From Liolophura sinensis (taxonomy: Eukaryota > Mollusca > Polyplacophora > Chitonida > Chitonidae), in the NCBI RefSeq assembly GCF_032854445.1, contig NC_088304.1, positions 19,419,704 through 19,479,703 on the forward strand: a DNA stretch of 60,000 nucleotides, written 5' to 3'. Position 1 is the first letter of the stretch. Every line of letters starts with the position of its first letter. The position numbers were made by a program, and so were the translations under genes. Below the pieces are notes generated by a model. The model worked only from the letters and a program-made list of their open reading frames with translations, searched no databases and was not told the DNA's origin. Shown here piece after piece: positions 50,301 to 57,542 of the stretch.

Positions 50301-52882
50301 GTTTCTTCCCACCATAATGTTGGCCTCCGTCGTATAAGTGAAATATTCTTGAGTACGACGTAAAACGCCAATCAAATAAATAAATAAAACAGATTTATTG
50401 ACAAATATTGATTATGGATCCACACAAAGACATCAGTAGTGAGACTAATCCCAGACAAGTCGCTCATGTTCCAAAGGTCAAGCTTATCTAATTGTGGCAG
50501 TGATGTAAAGAGAGCGGTAAATGTAGATGTATAGGCATTGTAAGGAAAATGTCCCGCAGGGAGAGAATGGTAGGAGGTTGGGTGTGAGAGTAGAATGCTA
50601 ACCAATCCAGAAACTTTATGCAGACAAGAGTCGATTAACAGTTTATCAGGCCCTGTTCACGATATTTGCGCATTTCTACTAACCTGCAGCTTCCTTCTGT
50701 TGAGTTAAAACAGGTGTCATTTTCATGAAGAATATGTGTACCTAGTGTTAACAGAAAAGACAACAAATAATATAACTTGTGAGTTATTCTGGAAGAGGTC
50801 GAAGACAGGCCTAAACGACCACAGCCATTTTCTTCTGATATGCTGGGTAACTCAGTAAACTAATTTCTAATCTGGAATTCTTGCAAGGCCATGGGATGCG
50901 CCATGTTATAGCAACTGGAACACGATGTTGCTCTACTTGTCCCTCTCGTACATACGATTAAGAGGAATGTCGGGGACTGGGTGACGTAATCAGAAAAAGC
51001 AGCATTCTTGAGTTATAGAGATAAATCGCACCTGCTTGATTAAAACTGATAAGATGTCGGCGCTTTTGATTTTCTCAAAGTGTACGATTTTGCTCTCTTT
51101 GAACTTCGATATATCAGCTTTGTAAAATGTTATGCTTTATAAACTGCATTTGAAATAGTTTATCGGCGCATATATACATTTAGTCTGGTGTTGTCTTTCA
51201 TTTTAGACAGCCCACTTCTTACACTACAGGGGCCTCCGTGGCTCAGTCGGTTAAAGCGCTAGCGCAGCGTAATGACCCAGGAGTCTCTCACCAATGCGGT
51301 CGCTGTGAGTTCAAGTCCAGCTCATGCTGGCTTCCTCTCCGGCCGTACGTGAGAAGGTCTGCCAGCAACCTGCGGATGGTCGTGGGTTTCCTCCGGGCTC
51401 TGCCCGGTTTCCACCCACCATAATGCTGGCCGCCGTCGTATAAGTGAAATATTCTTGAGTACGGCGTAAAACACCAATCAAAAAAAAAAAAAAAATCTTA
51501 CACTACAAGAGCCATGGTAGTTAGCGGCTTACTTAGCTAAGGGCGTTTCGTGAAACCACGGATAAAAGCAGGGAGTGAAATAGAACAAATTCCTAGCGTG
51601 CCAGTGCCTTGTGTGAGACAGAAAGATGATCAACACGGTTATTTGATGTATTGCCTTAAGTGATTTGTTTACACGCGACTGAAAATGAAGCTTATTGAAT
51701 CTTGAGTGTTAGCGATCTGTACAAAGAAAAACCTTCACCTTTCGACAAAAGCCAATCAATAATTCTTGACCTTGTTGGCTAGGATACTGGTTCGCTCACT
51801 GCCACATCGAGATCCATCAGGTGGAAGGAATGTCATTTATCATGAAGGAGGGCAAGGACAGCGAGATGCCACCATTACCCGAAGGGTTCCCAACTTGTGG
51901 AAATTTCGACTGGAGCGCTGAAGACTTTGACAAAGCCATAAATGCTGGTAAGCTAGTCCGCCCGATATGCAGTGATCATTTCACGGTAAACTGTTTCTAG
52001 GCAAGCATAAGTAAAGCCGTGATTTGAATTGAAATGCTGAGTGGTGGTCCGCATATTTATAAATAATTTTAATCATCACTCGGATTTGAATTCCGGTTTC
52101 CATGGTAATTTTTTCCTGATCTCACGATAAGCATCACCATAACGCGGTCATTTTACACACTTCCAAGCAGGCTTTGTTGTTAAGATCTAGACGAAATGGC
52201 ACTGAATCGGGAATATTAGCCATCTGAAACAAGTTATTCCAAGCGGTGCACTCTTTTGTTCCATAATAGGTCGCTGTTTTTGTGTGCTCATAAAACAAAG
52301 AGTACTAAAGCGTGTGTAAGAGCAAGAATAAGCCACATTTGCATTTCCGGTGTCCGCCATATTTTTTTACTCGAAGTGTCGCGGGATCTCGCAGTGTACT
52401 CTGCTTTAACCTAGACTGAACTTCTAAATTGGCAATCGTACTATTCCCAGTAACTTGTAGAAAAATAATGGAGAAACTGAAAATGTCACGTAGAAAGTGT
52501 TACTTTGAAATGTTGCCGTTTTATTGGCCGTGGACAACAACGTCAGCCTTAAACTTCAAAGACCACTGTGCGTGACTGGGCGCTAATTTGACCGCGTCTG
52601 CTCTGTTGTGGCGAGTGTAGTAGTGCGCACCTTGGGATACGAATGTGGCTTCAGATGAGTTTTTACAAAATAGAACAGACTTGTTTAGGGTGATCACCAT
52701 TGTGTGAGCGTAAAGGCATTTGATGTTTGATGTGGATTTGACTGTTTATTCTGCAAAATGAATAATTGTTTTTGTATGTTGTGTTCTTGTTCACAGGTTC
52801 ATCCACCGGACGTTTTACTCGCACGTGGTTTGCTTTTTTTGTGTTTCCCCTATTGACTTTCTGCTGGACATTTCTGATATAA
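36450..52882 (+). CDS. Laccase-like multicopper oxidase, 14 exons, 5' end missing
   Basis: Coding exons: 36450-36550, 36809-36954, 39037-39139, 40558-40661, 41242-41351, 43004-43188, 44142-44321, 45397-45524, 46864-47003, 47857-47921, 48449-48575, 49613-49906, 51783-51947, 52797-52882. All introns are GT-AG and phases match, giving 643 residues. All four copper motifs of the family are present: HWHG, HWYHSH, HPVHLHGH and HCHIEIHQVEGM (T1 copper with a methionine axial ligand). The family oxidises phenols, amines or metals and reduces O2 to water, usually outside the cell; laccase-like members in molluscs have been linked to shell, byssus or periostracum cross-linking. Substrate cannot be told here. 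The protein ends in a hydrophobic segment, so membrane or GPI anchoring is likely. The first exon begins at about the start of the first cupredoxin core, so the signal peptide and leader are missing from view. Confidence 0.93.
36809..36954 (+). CDS. Multicopper oxidase exon b (copper motif HWHG)
   Basis: Starts VVVKVENRL and contains LHWHGMVQQKTPYMDGVGS, the first HxH copper motif (type 2/type 3 ligands), then SQCPITPGETFTY. Donor AG|GTAAGG, phase 2. Confidence 0.95.
36955..39036. other. Intron between exons b and c (2.1 kb)
   Basis: Holds the helicase-like pseudogene at 37322-37600. The rest (36955-37321 and 37601-39036) shows no coding homology I recognise. The reading frame that overlaps 39037 is the exon itself read in another register. 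Confidence 0.7.
37322..37600 (+). pseudogene. Decayed RecQ-like DNA helicase N-terminal fragment
   Basis: From ATG at 37322 one frame reads MAAPTKDGVKRAFEEV, then ELKAKQVTALR, a TAA at 37454, DVTAG, a TAA at 37472, STGYGKSLVYRLMPWVIQ, then TITIVVSPVKF and a TAG at 37598. 'LKxKQxxALR...DVxxxLPTGYGKSLxYxLxP...VVSPL' is the Q-motif to Walker A and motif Ia layout of RecQ-family helicases common as multicopy genes in invertebrate genomes. The two internal stops and loss of homology after 37600 indicate a dead fragment. It lies in the same orientation as its host gene, inside an intron. Confidence 0.75.
39037..39139 (+). CDS. Multicopper oxidase exon c (copper motif HWYHSH)
   Basis: Acceptor CCTCAG. 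It completes an Arg codon and continues FMAYPAGTHWYHSHLGTTRS and DGLFGALIVLPTEE. HWYHSH is the second copper motif. Ends in phase 0 at GAG|GTAACA. Confidence 0.95.
39321..39567 (-). mobile_element. tRNA-derived SINE, minus strand, 5'-truncated in the A box
   Basis: Same family as the element at 22729, in reverse. The (TTTA)n tail at 39321-39336 is followed by GGTGTTTTACGCCGTACTC, then the body, the B-box region and GGTCATTACGCTGCGCTAGC. The last ~20 bases of the head (GGCCTCCGTGGCTCAGTCGG) are absent. Lies in the intron after exon c. Confidence 0.9.
39748..40034 (-). mobile_element. Second tRNA-derived SINE family, minus strand
   Basis: Read in reverse, the right end gives a tRNA-like head with a B-box-like GGGATCAAACCCGGG. 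The body includes, on the plus strand, AAGTTCTGCCGCCACTGAAG, CATATTATACGGACACCCGG, CCAACCAGTCC and AAAGTCTTTGGTATGA. I recognise this as a dispersed lophotrochozoan SINE different from the GGCCTCCGTGG family; recognition is from memory of the family. Confidence 0.7.
40235..40368 (+). mobile_element. 3' half of GGCCTCCGTGG-family SINE
   Basis: Starts within the body at ACAACCTGCGGATGGTCGTG and runs to the (AAAT)n tail. The tRNA-like head is missing (5' truncation). Diverged (GAATGCGGCGTAAAACATC). Intronic. Confidence 0.88.
40558..40661 (+). CDS. Multicopper oxidase exon d (inter-domain, start of domain 2)
   Basis: Acceptor TGTAG. Encodes DKEFIMTVQDWTRED and NEVYWELE, matching the 'xxDW' strand that opens cupredoxin domain 2. 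Donor AAAG|GTCTGC, phase 2. Confidence 0.85.
40662..41241. other. Intron between exons d and e (580 bp)
   Basis: AT-rich sequence with an A-rich patch near 41020-41050. I see no repeat copy or gene in it. Confidence 0.6.
41242..41351 (+). CDS. Multicopper oxidase exon e (domain 2)
   Basis: Acceptor TTGTCAG. Encodes RYNPGYGDVKKCYYQSKQFD and a segment ending SVSLLCERKG, in the place where the family normally has 'S-x-LINGKG'. Donor AAAG|GTAAGA, phase 1. The NGKG-like motif is unusually poor (CERKG). Confidence 0.82.
41528..41775. repeat. Fragments of an unnamed dispersed repeat
   Basis: Pieces share words: GCTCCAGGTCA...AACA..CGTTCAA around 41583-41640 and 36273-36330; ACGGCC...TGTCAATTTACC around 41745-41765 and 58305-58318; and ACAGACAT.CGTATACCAGCC (36240-36260) in reverse complement near 49535-49560. 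I cannot fix ends or class; similarity is partial. Confidence 0.4.
41832..43014. repeat. 37-bp minisatellite built from a 3' splice site (~31 units)
   Basis: About 31 units of 37 bp, each ending TTTCCACTTACAG, a polypyrimidine tract plus AG acceptor, and starting TATTCTACTTTTTATTGG or GATTCCACTTTTTATT. The last AG is the acceptor of exon f, and the exon's first bases GATTCCACTTT are themselves the start of the next unit. Units before 42200 use GATTCCAC and ATTTGTCC variants; later ones use TATTCTAC and ATTGGTCC, homogenised over about 42420-42890. Because 37 is not a multiple of 3 and the unit lacks stops in plus-strand frames, long overlapping open frames occur in all three. Confidence 0.95.
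43004..43188 (+). CDS. Multicopper oxidase exon f (domain 2 core), flanked by arrays of its own splice sites
   Basis: Acceptor CATTCCACTTACAG, donor GATCAG|GTAAGG; phase 1 in, phase 0 out. Encodes GFHFPRNADFLPISVYNLTS, then PLERFIVKPQGNYRFRVIG and TAMLYAIKISIDQ. This matches the family's 'YRFRVIGA-x-LY-x-F-x-I-S-I-D' core. The bases before and just inside the acceptor form the last unit of a 37-bp array; the last 13 codons with the donor form the first unit of a 45-bp array. An open frame runs across exon and both arrays from 42205 to 43506, but only 43004-43188 is supported as coding by homology and phase. Confidence 0.93.
43150..43660. repeat. 45-bp minisatellite built from exon f end and its 5' splice site (~10 units)
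   Basis: Units start at 43150 (inside exon f), 43195, 43240, 43285, 43330, 43375, 43420, 43465 (extended by ~8 bp), 43518 and 43563, with a further degenerate unit from 43608. Each carries CGGCCATGCTGTAC...ATCAAGATATCCATAGATCAG followed by a GTAAGG-like donor. 45 bp is 15 codons, so the exon frame stays open until TAG at 43504-43506. Units 3 and 6 share GGTCAGTTARGG ends, and units 2 and 5 share AAATCAGG, showing a three-unit (135-bp) higher order. Confidence 0.93.
43608..44090. repeat. Tandem duplication of ~245 bp in the intron after exon f
   Basis: Copy 1 about 43608-43835 and copy 2 about 43853-44090 both start ATGAATATCAAGATATCC. Both then run through CCAGAGGTCAGG, TAGCTGTC, CTCTGGAAG and GGTGGGTGGGTTAGG to ACTGGTGTTTT. 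The start of each copy is itself a degenerate member of the 45-bp array. Copies have drifted by substitutions and small indels. Copy 2 ends about 50 bp before the acceptor of exon g. Confidence 0.88.
44142..44321 (+). CDS. Multicopper oxidase exon g (domain 2 end)
   Basis: Acceptor TACCAG, donor GCG|GTAAGT, phase 0 at both ends. Encodes HNLVVISTDGNDVKERRVSQ, LIINTGERYDFSLDTFGDIG and NYWIRLETLE. This is the family pattern 'H-x-L-x-VIxxDG ... V ... L-I-I-x-x-GERYD' with a 'W-I-R' strand. Confidence 0.94.
44322..45396. other. Intron between exons g and h (1.1 kb)
   Basis: No repeat family copy or gene recognised. Short open frames near 44719-45078 have no family features. Confidence 0.6.
45397..45524 (+). 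CDS. Multicopper oxidase exon h (domain 2-3 linker)
   Basis: Acceptor TGACAG, donor ACAG|GTAATT, phase 0 in, phase 2 out. Encodes GTYSPTLGFAVLHYEGADDK followed by a Cys-containing linker with PTPCTKSKICTVMNCPY. Confidence 0.9.
45525..46863. other. Intron between exons h and i (1.3 kb)
   Basis: Contains a small inverted repeat (CAGTCGTAA at 45697-45705 and its complement at 45713-45721) and a SINE tail fragment at 46534-46574. Nothing else was recognised; the short frame near 46022-46210 lacks recognisable features. Confidence 0.6.
46534..46574 (-). mobile_element. SINE 3'-end remnant
   Basis: (TTTA)n followed by TTTGATTAGTGTTTTAAGCC and GTACT, the reversed tail of the GGCCTCCGTGG-family SINE; only about 40 bp remain. 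Confidence 0.75.
46864..47003 (+). CDS. Multicopper oxidase exon i (linker to domain 3)
   Basis: Acceptor CTCCAG, donor CTCAG|GTGATC, phase 2 in, phase 1 out. Encodes YLGEEIYKCIHVTNL and EQFINFHFS, the latter being the start of domain 3. I recognise it by position, phase and the 'F-x-N-F-x-F' strand. Confidence 0.88.
47197..47256. repeat. Perfect 18-bp inverted repeat (hairpin) in intron i-j
   Basis: GACGAATTATACCTTGAC at 47197-47214 is repeated in perfect reverse complement at 47239-47256, with a 24-base AT-rich loop. Similarity extends imperfectly outward by roughly another 15-20 bases. It could be a remnant fold-back element. Confidence 0.85.
47327..47475 (-). mobile_element. SINE 3' half, minus strand, with expanded (TTTA)n tail
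   Basis: A ~47-bp pure (TTTA)n run at 47327-47373 precedes TTGGTGTTTTACGCC, AACTCAAGAATATTTC and a body stretch to about 47475. The head is absent. The expanded tetranucleotide tail is a microsatellite. Confidence 0.85.
47709..47801 (-). mobile_element. SINE 3'-end fragment, minus strand
   Basis: TTTATTTGATTGATGTTTTT then CGCTGTACTCAAGAATATTT and GGCGGCCAGCCTTATGG. This is the reversed last ~90 bp of the family, ending about 55 bp before the acceptor of exon j. Confidence 0.82.
47857..47921 (+). CDS. Multicopper oxidase exon j (short, domain 3)
   Basis: 65 bp. Acceptor TTTGCAG, donor CTCAG|GTAAAT. Encodes GTVAQRSSVNGHQMVLPSAP and PQ, matching the family's 'S-I-N-x-x-x-F-x-x-P' segment. A SINE fragment ends about 55 bp upstream of its acceptor. 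Confidence 0.88.
47922..48448. other. Intron between exons j and k (527 bp)
   Basis: AT-rich, with short AT runs near 48280-48420 and a strong pyrimidine tract before the acceptor. No repeat copy recognised. Confidence 0.6.
48449..48575 (+). CDS. Multicopper oxidase exon k (domain 3)
   Basis: Acceptor TTTTTCAG, donor GTGG|GTAAGT, phase 0 in, phase 1 out. Encodes a Cys-rich stretch (CPTNCRQHCVC), then DLPLGRVVQMTLLNMGVG. The latter is the family's 'G-x-x-V-x-x-x-L-x-N' strand just before the HPxHLHGH motif. Confidence 0.9.
48594..49052. repeat. 21-bp minisatellite in intron k-l (~22 units)
   Basis: Degenerate 21-bp units around GTGCTGTGGTTGTCTGGCGAC fill the first part of the intron, starting less than 20 bp after the donor of exon k. 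As 21 is seven codons, both strands carry open frames with a 7-residue period (minus strand rich in RQTTTAR-type words); I regard these as repeat by-products. The minus-strand frame at 48594-49250 overlaps no gene-like signal. Confidence 0.9.
49613..49906 (+). CDS. Multicopper oxidase exon l (copper motif HPVHLHGH)
   Basis: 294 bp, the largest exon. Acceptor TTTCCAG, donor CCCAG|GTTAGT. Encodes GTAHPVHLHGHHFYVLKTGF, the third copper motif, and later KDTVIVPVGGYVVLRFKADN, the 'D-T-V-x-V-P-x-G-x-Y-x-x-x-R-F-x-x-DNPG' strand. Confidence 0.97.
50125..50388 (+). mobile_element. Full-length tRNA-derived SINE with (AAAT)n tail
   Basis: GGCCTCCGTGGCTCAGTTGG at the start, with A-box-like TGGCTCAGTTGG. 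The B-box region is TTAGTTCACGTCC, altered from the family's GAGTTCAAGTCC. The tail is (AAAT)n. Short flanking words ACAGAT on both sides suggest a target-site duplication. Lies in the intron between exons l and m. Confidence 0.92.
51217..51509 (+). mobile_element. Full-length SINE with target-site duplication and pure A tail
   Basis: The element at 51231-51495 is flanked by TCTTACACTACAGG (51217-51230) and TCTTACACTACAAG (51496-51509), a 14-bp duplication with one mismatch. Intact A-box-like TGGCTCAGTCGG and B-box-like GAGTTCAAGTCC. It ends in about 17 A residues in place of (AAAT)n. Intron between exons l and m. Confidence 0.95.
51783..51947 (+). CDS. Multicopper oxidase exon m (copper motif HCHIEIHQVEGM)
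   Basis: Acceptor GGCTAG, donor GCTG|GTAAGC. Encodes GYWFAHCHIEIHQVEGMSFI: the fourth motif with Cys and second His of the T1 site and a Met at the axial position. It then encodes PPLPEGFPTCGNFDWS, the usual 'FP-x-CG' close of the oxidase. Confidence 0.97.
51948..52796. other. Intron between exons m and last exon (849 bp)
   Basis: No repeat copy or gene recognised. Confidence 0.6.
52797..52882 (+). CDS. Multicopper oxidase last exon (hydrophobic tail, stop TAA)
   Basis: Acceptor GTTCACAG, phase 1. Encodes GSSTGRFTRT then about 18 hydrophobic residues (WFAFFVFPLLTFCWTFLI) directly before TAA at 52880-52882. Small residues upstream (NAGSS), a short basic spacer and a hydrophobic end fit a GPI-attachment signal; a tail-anchor membrane segment is the alternative. 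Confidence 0.85.
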
Positions 52883-53720
52883 TCCTCTTGGGGTTTTTGT
52901 TAAGTGCTGATAGTATTTAAGTTTTGTGAACTATATAAGTTTTTGTAACGACTTTGCTATGTTGGATAGTTTGGGTCTAAAGTGAGCTTTAAAAACTTGT
53001 TATATTCACTGACACGTTATATCAATTTGAAATGAAACTGAGTGTAAAGGAATTTGTTTATACGATCTTAAAAGTTGTATGTGAGACGTTTAACCCTGAC
53101 CTCCGGTATCGTTGTAAGTTGTATGTTTGACGTTATTTTTCTCCGAATGTTTGTGCCACGTCTGCAGCAAAAAGGACAATAACACAACTCCTGAAACAGT
53201 GACAGTAACATGTGATCTAATTTTCAGCCGAAAATTGCATACTTCTTGTACGAAGTTCAAACCTTATAACAGTTCAGAATCTGAAAAATGGCACATTTCT
53301 TTTGAGCTTTATACAGTGTTTAATGTGCATATAACCGTCCTGGTGTGAAACAGAATTAATTTAGCTTTCTACAATACTGCTCAGTGGCCACATAATATTG
53401 CAGTGGTTAGAGTGATATGGTTCCAACTCTTGGTATATAACCGTGGTTTTGGAGAAATATACTTTTACCAACTCCAAACAAATGTCATCCAGCAGGCTGC
53501 TGTCATACAGTCATTTGTCTGGATCGGACGTCTGTTTCATTCTTCCCAACTTAGCTTTCGGAAATACAGATCTGTACTTTTCCATACACTGACCTGTAAC
53601 TCGGCCTTTTCGAGTGTTCATTCTTCCATATGTTTTAAGCTGTATGCTACCAAAACAGATTCGGTTCATCTTACAGTCATTTTTACTTTATAAAATCGAT
53701 TCATTCGTGAATAATAAAGA
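52883..53720 (+). other. Probable 3' UTR of the multicopper oxidase
   Basis: Follows the TAA at 52880. The first AATAAA I see downstream is at 53713-53718, which would give a 3' UTR of about 830 bases. Open frames at 53127-53817 have no recognisable protein features. Another AATAAA at 54759-54764 is an alternative end. Confidence 0.4.
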
Positions 53721-55290
53721 CCATAACGTCACAATCAACGCGAATTTACCTGGCGCATGGACAGCAACCCAAACTTCACTAAGTCGGCCGAACTCAGCAT
53801 CTTCCGGAGACAGATAAAGATGTGGAACGACTGGAATGAAACCAAAAAGATGTACACCAGTAAAAGAGCGGCTGACAACTTGTTTGAGTGTTAACTTTAA
53901 CTTGTGTTTTAATAAGGAACTATAAGTAACTATTGTGAAAAAGAAGATCTTAAATTTTGGGAAAATCGACCATGCCTACCCAACCATCGTACTCATGTGA
54001 TTCAAAAACGACGGTTTAGGAAGCCCTGCCTCTGTCCAAGTGGAAGGGTCTGTTACACTAGTGTTCATGGTCTTTCCTATTCCCGCAAAATTAGGTGATA
54101 TAAATTCAGAATTACTTTAAGGTCACGAAAAACCTGTTTTGGTGGCGCACAGCTTTGACACTTTGAGCAGAGACGACAATACCGACTTCCAGTTTGGTTA
54201 ATGAATTGAACGTTTTAGAGCGGTTTATGTTGAGATGAGAACATGGCAATGCGATCTCAACGCTGCTTTCTGTCACCCCAACAAAGCTGGAACCATGACT
54301 GTTACGTTGTCAAGTTCGGAAACAAATTTATTCCGAAGGAGATGCTAACATCCGTGTGTGCAGACCGCTTGGAAGATATACGCATTGATGCACACGATTT
54401 GTAATATGCAAACAAACCTTTTACACTGTGTACATAGAAACAGTTTTGAGAGTTGCATAACGTTTTTTGCATTTTATAATGAATTTTTTTAATGAATTGT
54501 ATCCTTAAAATATATCTGTGTAGCAGCATTCACTATTGTCCGGACCACGATCTGCTGCCAACGGCGTTCATGTGGCGGTTTTAGATGGCATGTCTTTCAT
54601 GACATTGCGATTTTATAGATCACGTGTTCTTCAGCACTAGGCCTATGGCATACATCTTCAACTCGCATGTGGGAGAGTTTATCAAATGTCACTTGTTTTA
54701 CTTCAAGCATTCCGGTTTGATCGCCCCATAAAACACATTCCTGAGTATGCCATTATGCAATAAATATAACGCTGTTGAATTATAGTATTTATTTATATGC
54801 TTGAAAATGCTGATATATATATCATCCAACATAGTTAAATCTGTTTGCATACGTATTCAAGTAGACTTGCATTAAGTTTTCAGATTGTACTGTAATGTAT
54901 AATGAGAGATTGACCATCATATTCTCTGCCTCGGCAATGATAATTGTTTGGAAATGTAACTGTGTTTACCTATCTCAAAGATAAATGTACGAAATCTCAC
55001 ACTCACTAATACTTGCTCTACGGCACCTAAATGTAATATGGACCCTATATGTAAACACCCATGAACCCTGTATGTAAACACCAACGTTAAAAGGAAATTC
55101 ATCCAAGGCTAGATGTAAATGCTAAAACTAAAATCTTGAACCCATGATGTAAAAGTGTCCTTCTTATGACAAAAGTAAATCCGTTAACGGTAAACGTACA
55201 GCAAAACTTTAATGCTGCATGATGATGTCAGATTTGTAAGTTTGTAACAGAAAATTTCAATGTTTCTACCAGGAAGTATTTTATCATCTT
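53721..55290. other. Intergenic stretch, nothing recognised
   Basis: No SINE copy, minisatellite or coding homology was seen. Around 55030-55083 a short word (CCCTRTATGTAAACACC) occurs twice 24 bp apart. Confidence 0.55.
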
Positions 55291-55580
55291 AATATCTTGG
55301 TGGGGCCTCCGTGGCTCAGTTGGTTAGAGCGCTAGCATAGCGTAATGACCCAGGAGTCCCTCACCAATGCGGTTGCTGTGAGTTCAAGTCCAGCTCATGC
55401 TGGCTTCCTCTCCGGCCGTATGTGGGAAGGTCTGGCATCAACCTGCGGATGGTCGTGGGTTTCCCCCGGGCTGTGCCCGGTTTCCACCCACCATAATGCT
55501 GTCCGCCATCGTATAAGTGAAATATTCTTGAGTACGATGTAAAACACCAATCAAATAAATAAATAAATAAATATCTTGGT
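55291..55580 (+). mobile_element. Full-length SINE with target-site duplication and (AAAT)n tail
   Basis: Flanked by AATATCTTGGT at 55291-55301 and 55570-55580. The element starts GGCCTCCGTGGCTCAGTTGG at 55304, has B-box-like GAGTTCAAGTCC and ends (AAAT)n. Frames on both strands here are by-products. Confidence 0.95.
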
Positions 55581-56190
55581 TTCACTTTATTATATTATGC
55601 TTTTTATCATTCTTTATTATCGTCCAGAGTAGCATGTAATAAAAGATCAACATTCGATTTTGCTGATTTTTAAAGAAAGATGAAAAAAATTAGAAAGGCT
55701 CACCAGAGAGACAGCTTAAAAGTGTGCATACAAATACTTTCATTTATATTTTAGTTTTTTTTTTTAAAAACAGTTAAGTGCATTGAAATGTTTGAATTCT
55801 ATGGTGGGTTTTGTGAACCACATAGTTGGTCTTTAGGTATTCTGAGTGCCACTGACAGTAGGGTCCATAAACCATACAATTTGAACATTTAATTCGGTGA
55901 AAAAAATTGAAAAATTGAGTGGAGCATATATTCAGAGACAGTTTCAAATGGCCTTTCTACTGATAATTCACTTCATTTTTCATGCGGTCTTTTCCTGTAA
56001 AAATTTACATTTCCTTTAAAAATTTGACATTTAGCGTTAACGTTTTATTTTATGTTTACGATTCTTTCAAACGTTCATGTTTTTCCTCAAGTGCCTGATT
56101 TCAGACTCTTTTTATCAAGAAGAAATACGGGGATTTCCTTCACTGACTTTTTTTTACCATCTGAAATATACATGTAACATTTGAAAAACA
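55581..56190. other. Intergenic stretch, nothing recognised
   Basis: AT-rich sequence with several homopolymer T and A runs; no gene or repeat copy seen. Confidence 0.55.
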
Positions 56191-56410
56191 CTTTTGGTAT
56201 TACTGTTTGTACTACACTTCTGGTATTACTGTTTGTACTACACTTCTGGTATTACTGTTTGTACTACACTTCTGGTGTTACTGTTTGTACTACAACTCTG
56301 GTGTTACTGTTTGTACTACACTTCTGGTATTACTGTTTGTACTACACTTCTGATATTGCTATTTGTACTACACTTCACGTATTACTGTTTGTACTACACT
56401 TGTAGTATTA
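56191..56410. repeat. 26-bp minisatellite (~8.5 units)
   Basis: Units containing TTCTGGTATTACTGTTTG and TACTACAC follow head to tail with few changes (GTGTTACTG, GATATTGCTA variants), losing similarity at the right end. The unit lacks stops in two plus frames, so overlapping frames with repeated VLLFVLHFWYYCLYY-type words appear; these are not taken as genes. Confidence 0.93.
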
Positions 56411-57103
56411 TATTTCTGGTGTTACATTTTTGAGGGAAACTAGCAGTTTATGTTTCAATATTATAAACTTATTTTATATTTAAATTTGTATTAAGACAAA
56501 TATGTGGGGTCCTCTTTTGTGGATATTGTGTGATTTGTGTATACTGATGTAGTGGATTATATTTTTTCTCATTTCTCTTATCTGTTTTTGTGTTTTGTTT
56601 TGTTTTGTTTTGTTTTCATTTTTGTTGTCCAGATGCTTTACAATGTACATAAAGTCTTTTTTGAGTACAAAAACTGTATGTGAGGATCCACGAAGCCAAA
56701 AAATACAAGCTTTCAACACAACTAAATTCTATTTCCTGGAAGTGGGATTATTTCTGGAACTTTCCACAGCTCTTGGACAAGCCAAATCAAGATGGTGTCG
56801 AGGTCTGTCGAAAATCAGAAAGCTGTCTGTCTCTCGAAATATAATTCTAAGCGTTGAATATTCCATTCTAACACTATGGGGATATTAGTGTTTATTTGTA
56901 TCATTAAACAGTTCTAAAGCGATACAGAGTCTATAAACAATAAATCAATAAACAAATAAATAAGTAGACTTTGTTCCACTAAAGAATTTGATTAACGGAT
57001 AGGAATGGGTTTGTCGGAAAAATCCAGCCGTCAAGATTGGTATTCATCATTTCATTGCTTAAATGATAACAACGAATATTCTACAATGAAAAGTTACGTT
57101 AAT
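56411..57103. other. Intergenic stretch with a (TTTTG)n run
   Basis: A short TTTTG/TGTTT microsatellite lies at 56586-56617. The rest has no recognised feature. Confidence 0.55.
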
Positions 57104-57249
57104 GGTGTTTGTCGGCTGTTGATCGCACACTAATGGTGAATCAAACTGGTGTTTTGTCGGGTGTTTGTTGCCCGCTAAAGGAGAATAGGTGCTTGCCGAG
57201 TGTTGATTGCACAATGGAGAGGAACCTTCTGCTTGTCGGGTGTTGCTTG
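57104..57249. repeat. Degenerate ~43-bp tandem repeat upstream of the transporter gene
   Basis: About 3.5 units, each starting near GGTGTTTGTCGGCTGTTGAT (57104), GGTGTTTTGTCGGGTGTTTG, GGTGCTTGCCGAGTGTTGAT and GCTTGTCGGGTGTTGCTTG. It ends about 150 bp before the transporter start codon, so it lies in the likely promoter or 5' UTR; a role is not shown. Confidence 0.7.
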
Positions 57250-57397
57250 AATGTACACTGAAGAACAGCTAACCGCTTCGATTTCTTATTAGAAGAGATA
57301 CAGTTGCCCTCACTTGGGTAGGCCTACACTAAGATCGTACAGTTTCCGATTGCCAGGTGCGAACCTTGAACATTAAATGCGGAATTCCGGGAGCGCC

Positions 57398-57542
57398 ATG
57401 GAGTTCCAACTCTCCCCAAAACTATCTTTGTGGCTGGGATTTATCTTGAGTCTCGTCTGTGTTCTCATCTGTGGCCTGGACCTCTCGTTTAACGTCTACG
57501 CTTTGCCCCTGAAGGAGACTTTTAATTACACACAGACACAAG
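57398..57542 (+). CDS. Transporter exon 1
   Basis: ATG at 57398 is followed by MEFQLSPKLSLWLGF, a long hydrophobic segment and NVYALPLKETFNYTQTQ. Donor CAAG|GTTGAT, phase 1. The start is chosen because it gives a short cytosolic N-terminus before the first membrane segment, as is usual in the family. Confidence 0.8.

Noticed and set aside
51231-51310. tRNA genes at the heads of the GGCCTCCGTGG elements
   Set aside because: A- and B-box-like sequences are present but no cloverleaf with acceptor-stem pairing is apparent, and each is joined to the same SINE body and tail.
56181-56433. Frames with repeated VLLFVLHFWYYCLYY-like words
   Set aside because: Product of a 26-bp minisatellite read in two frames; no start context or homology.
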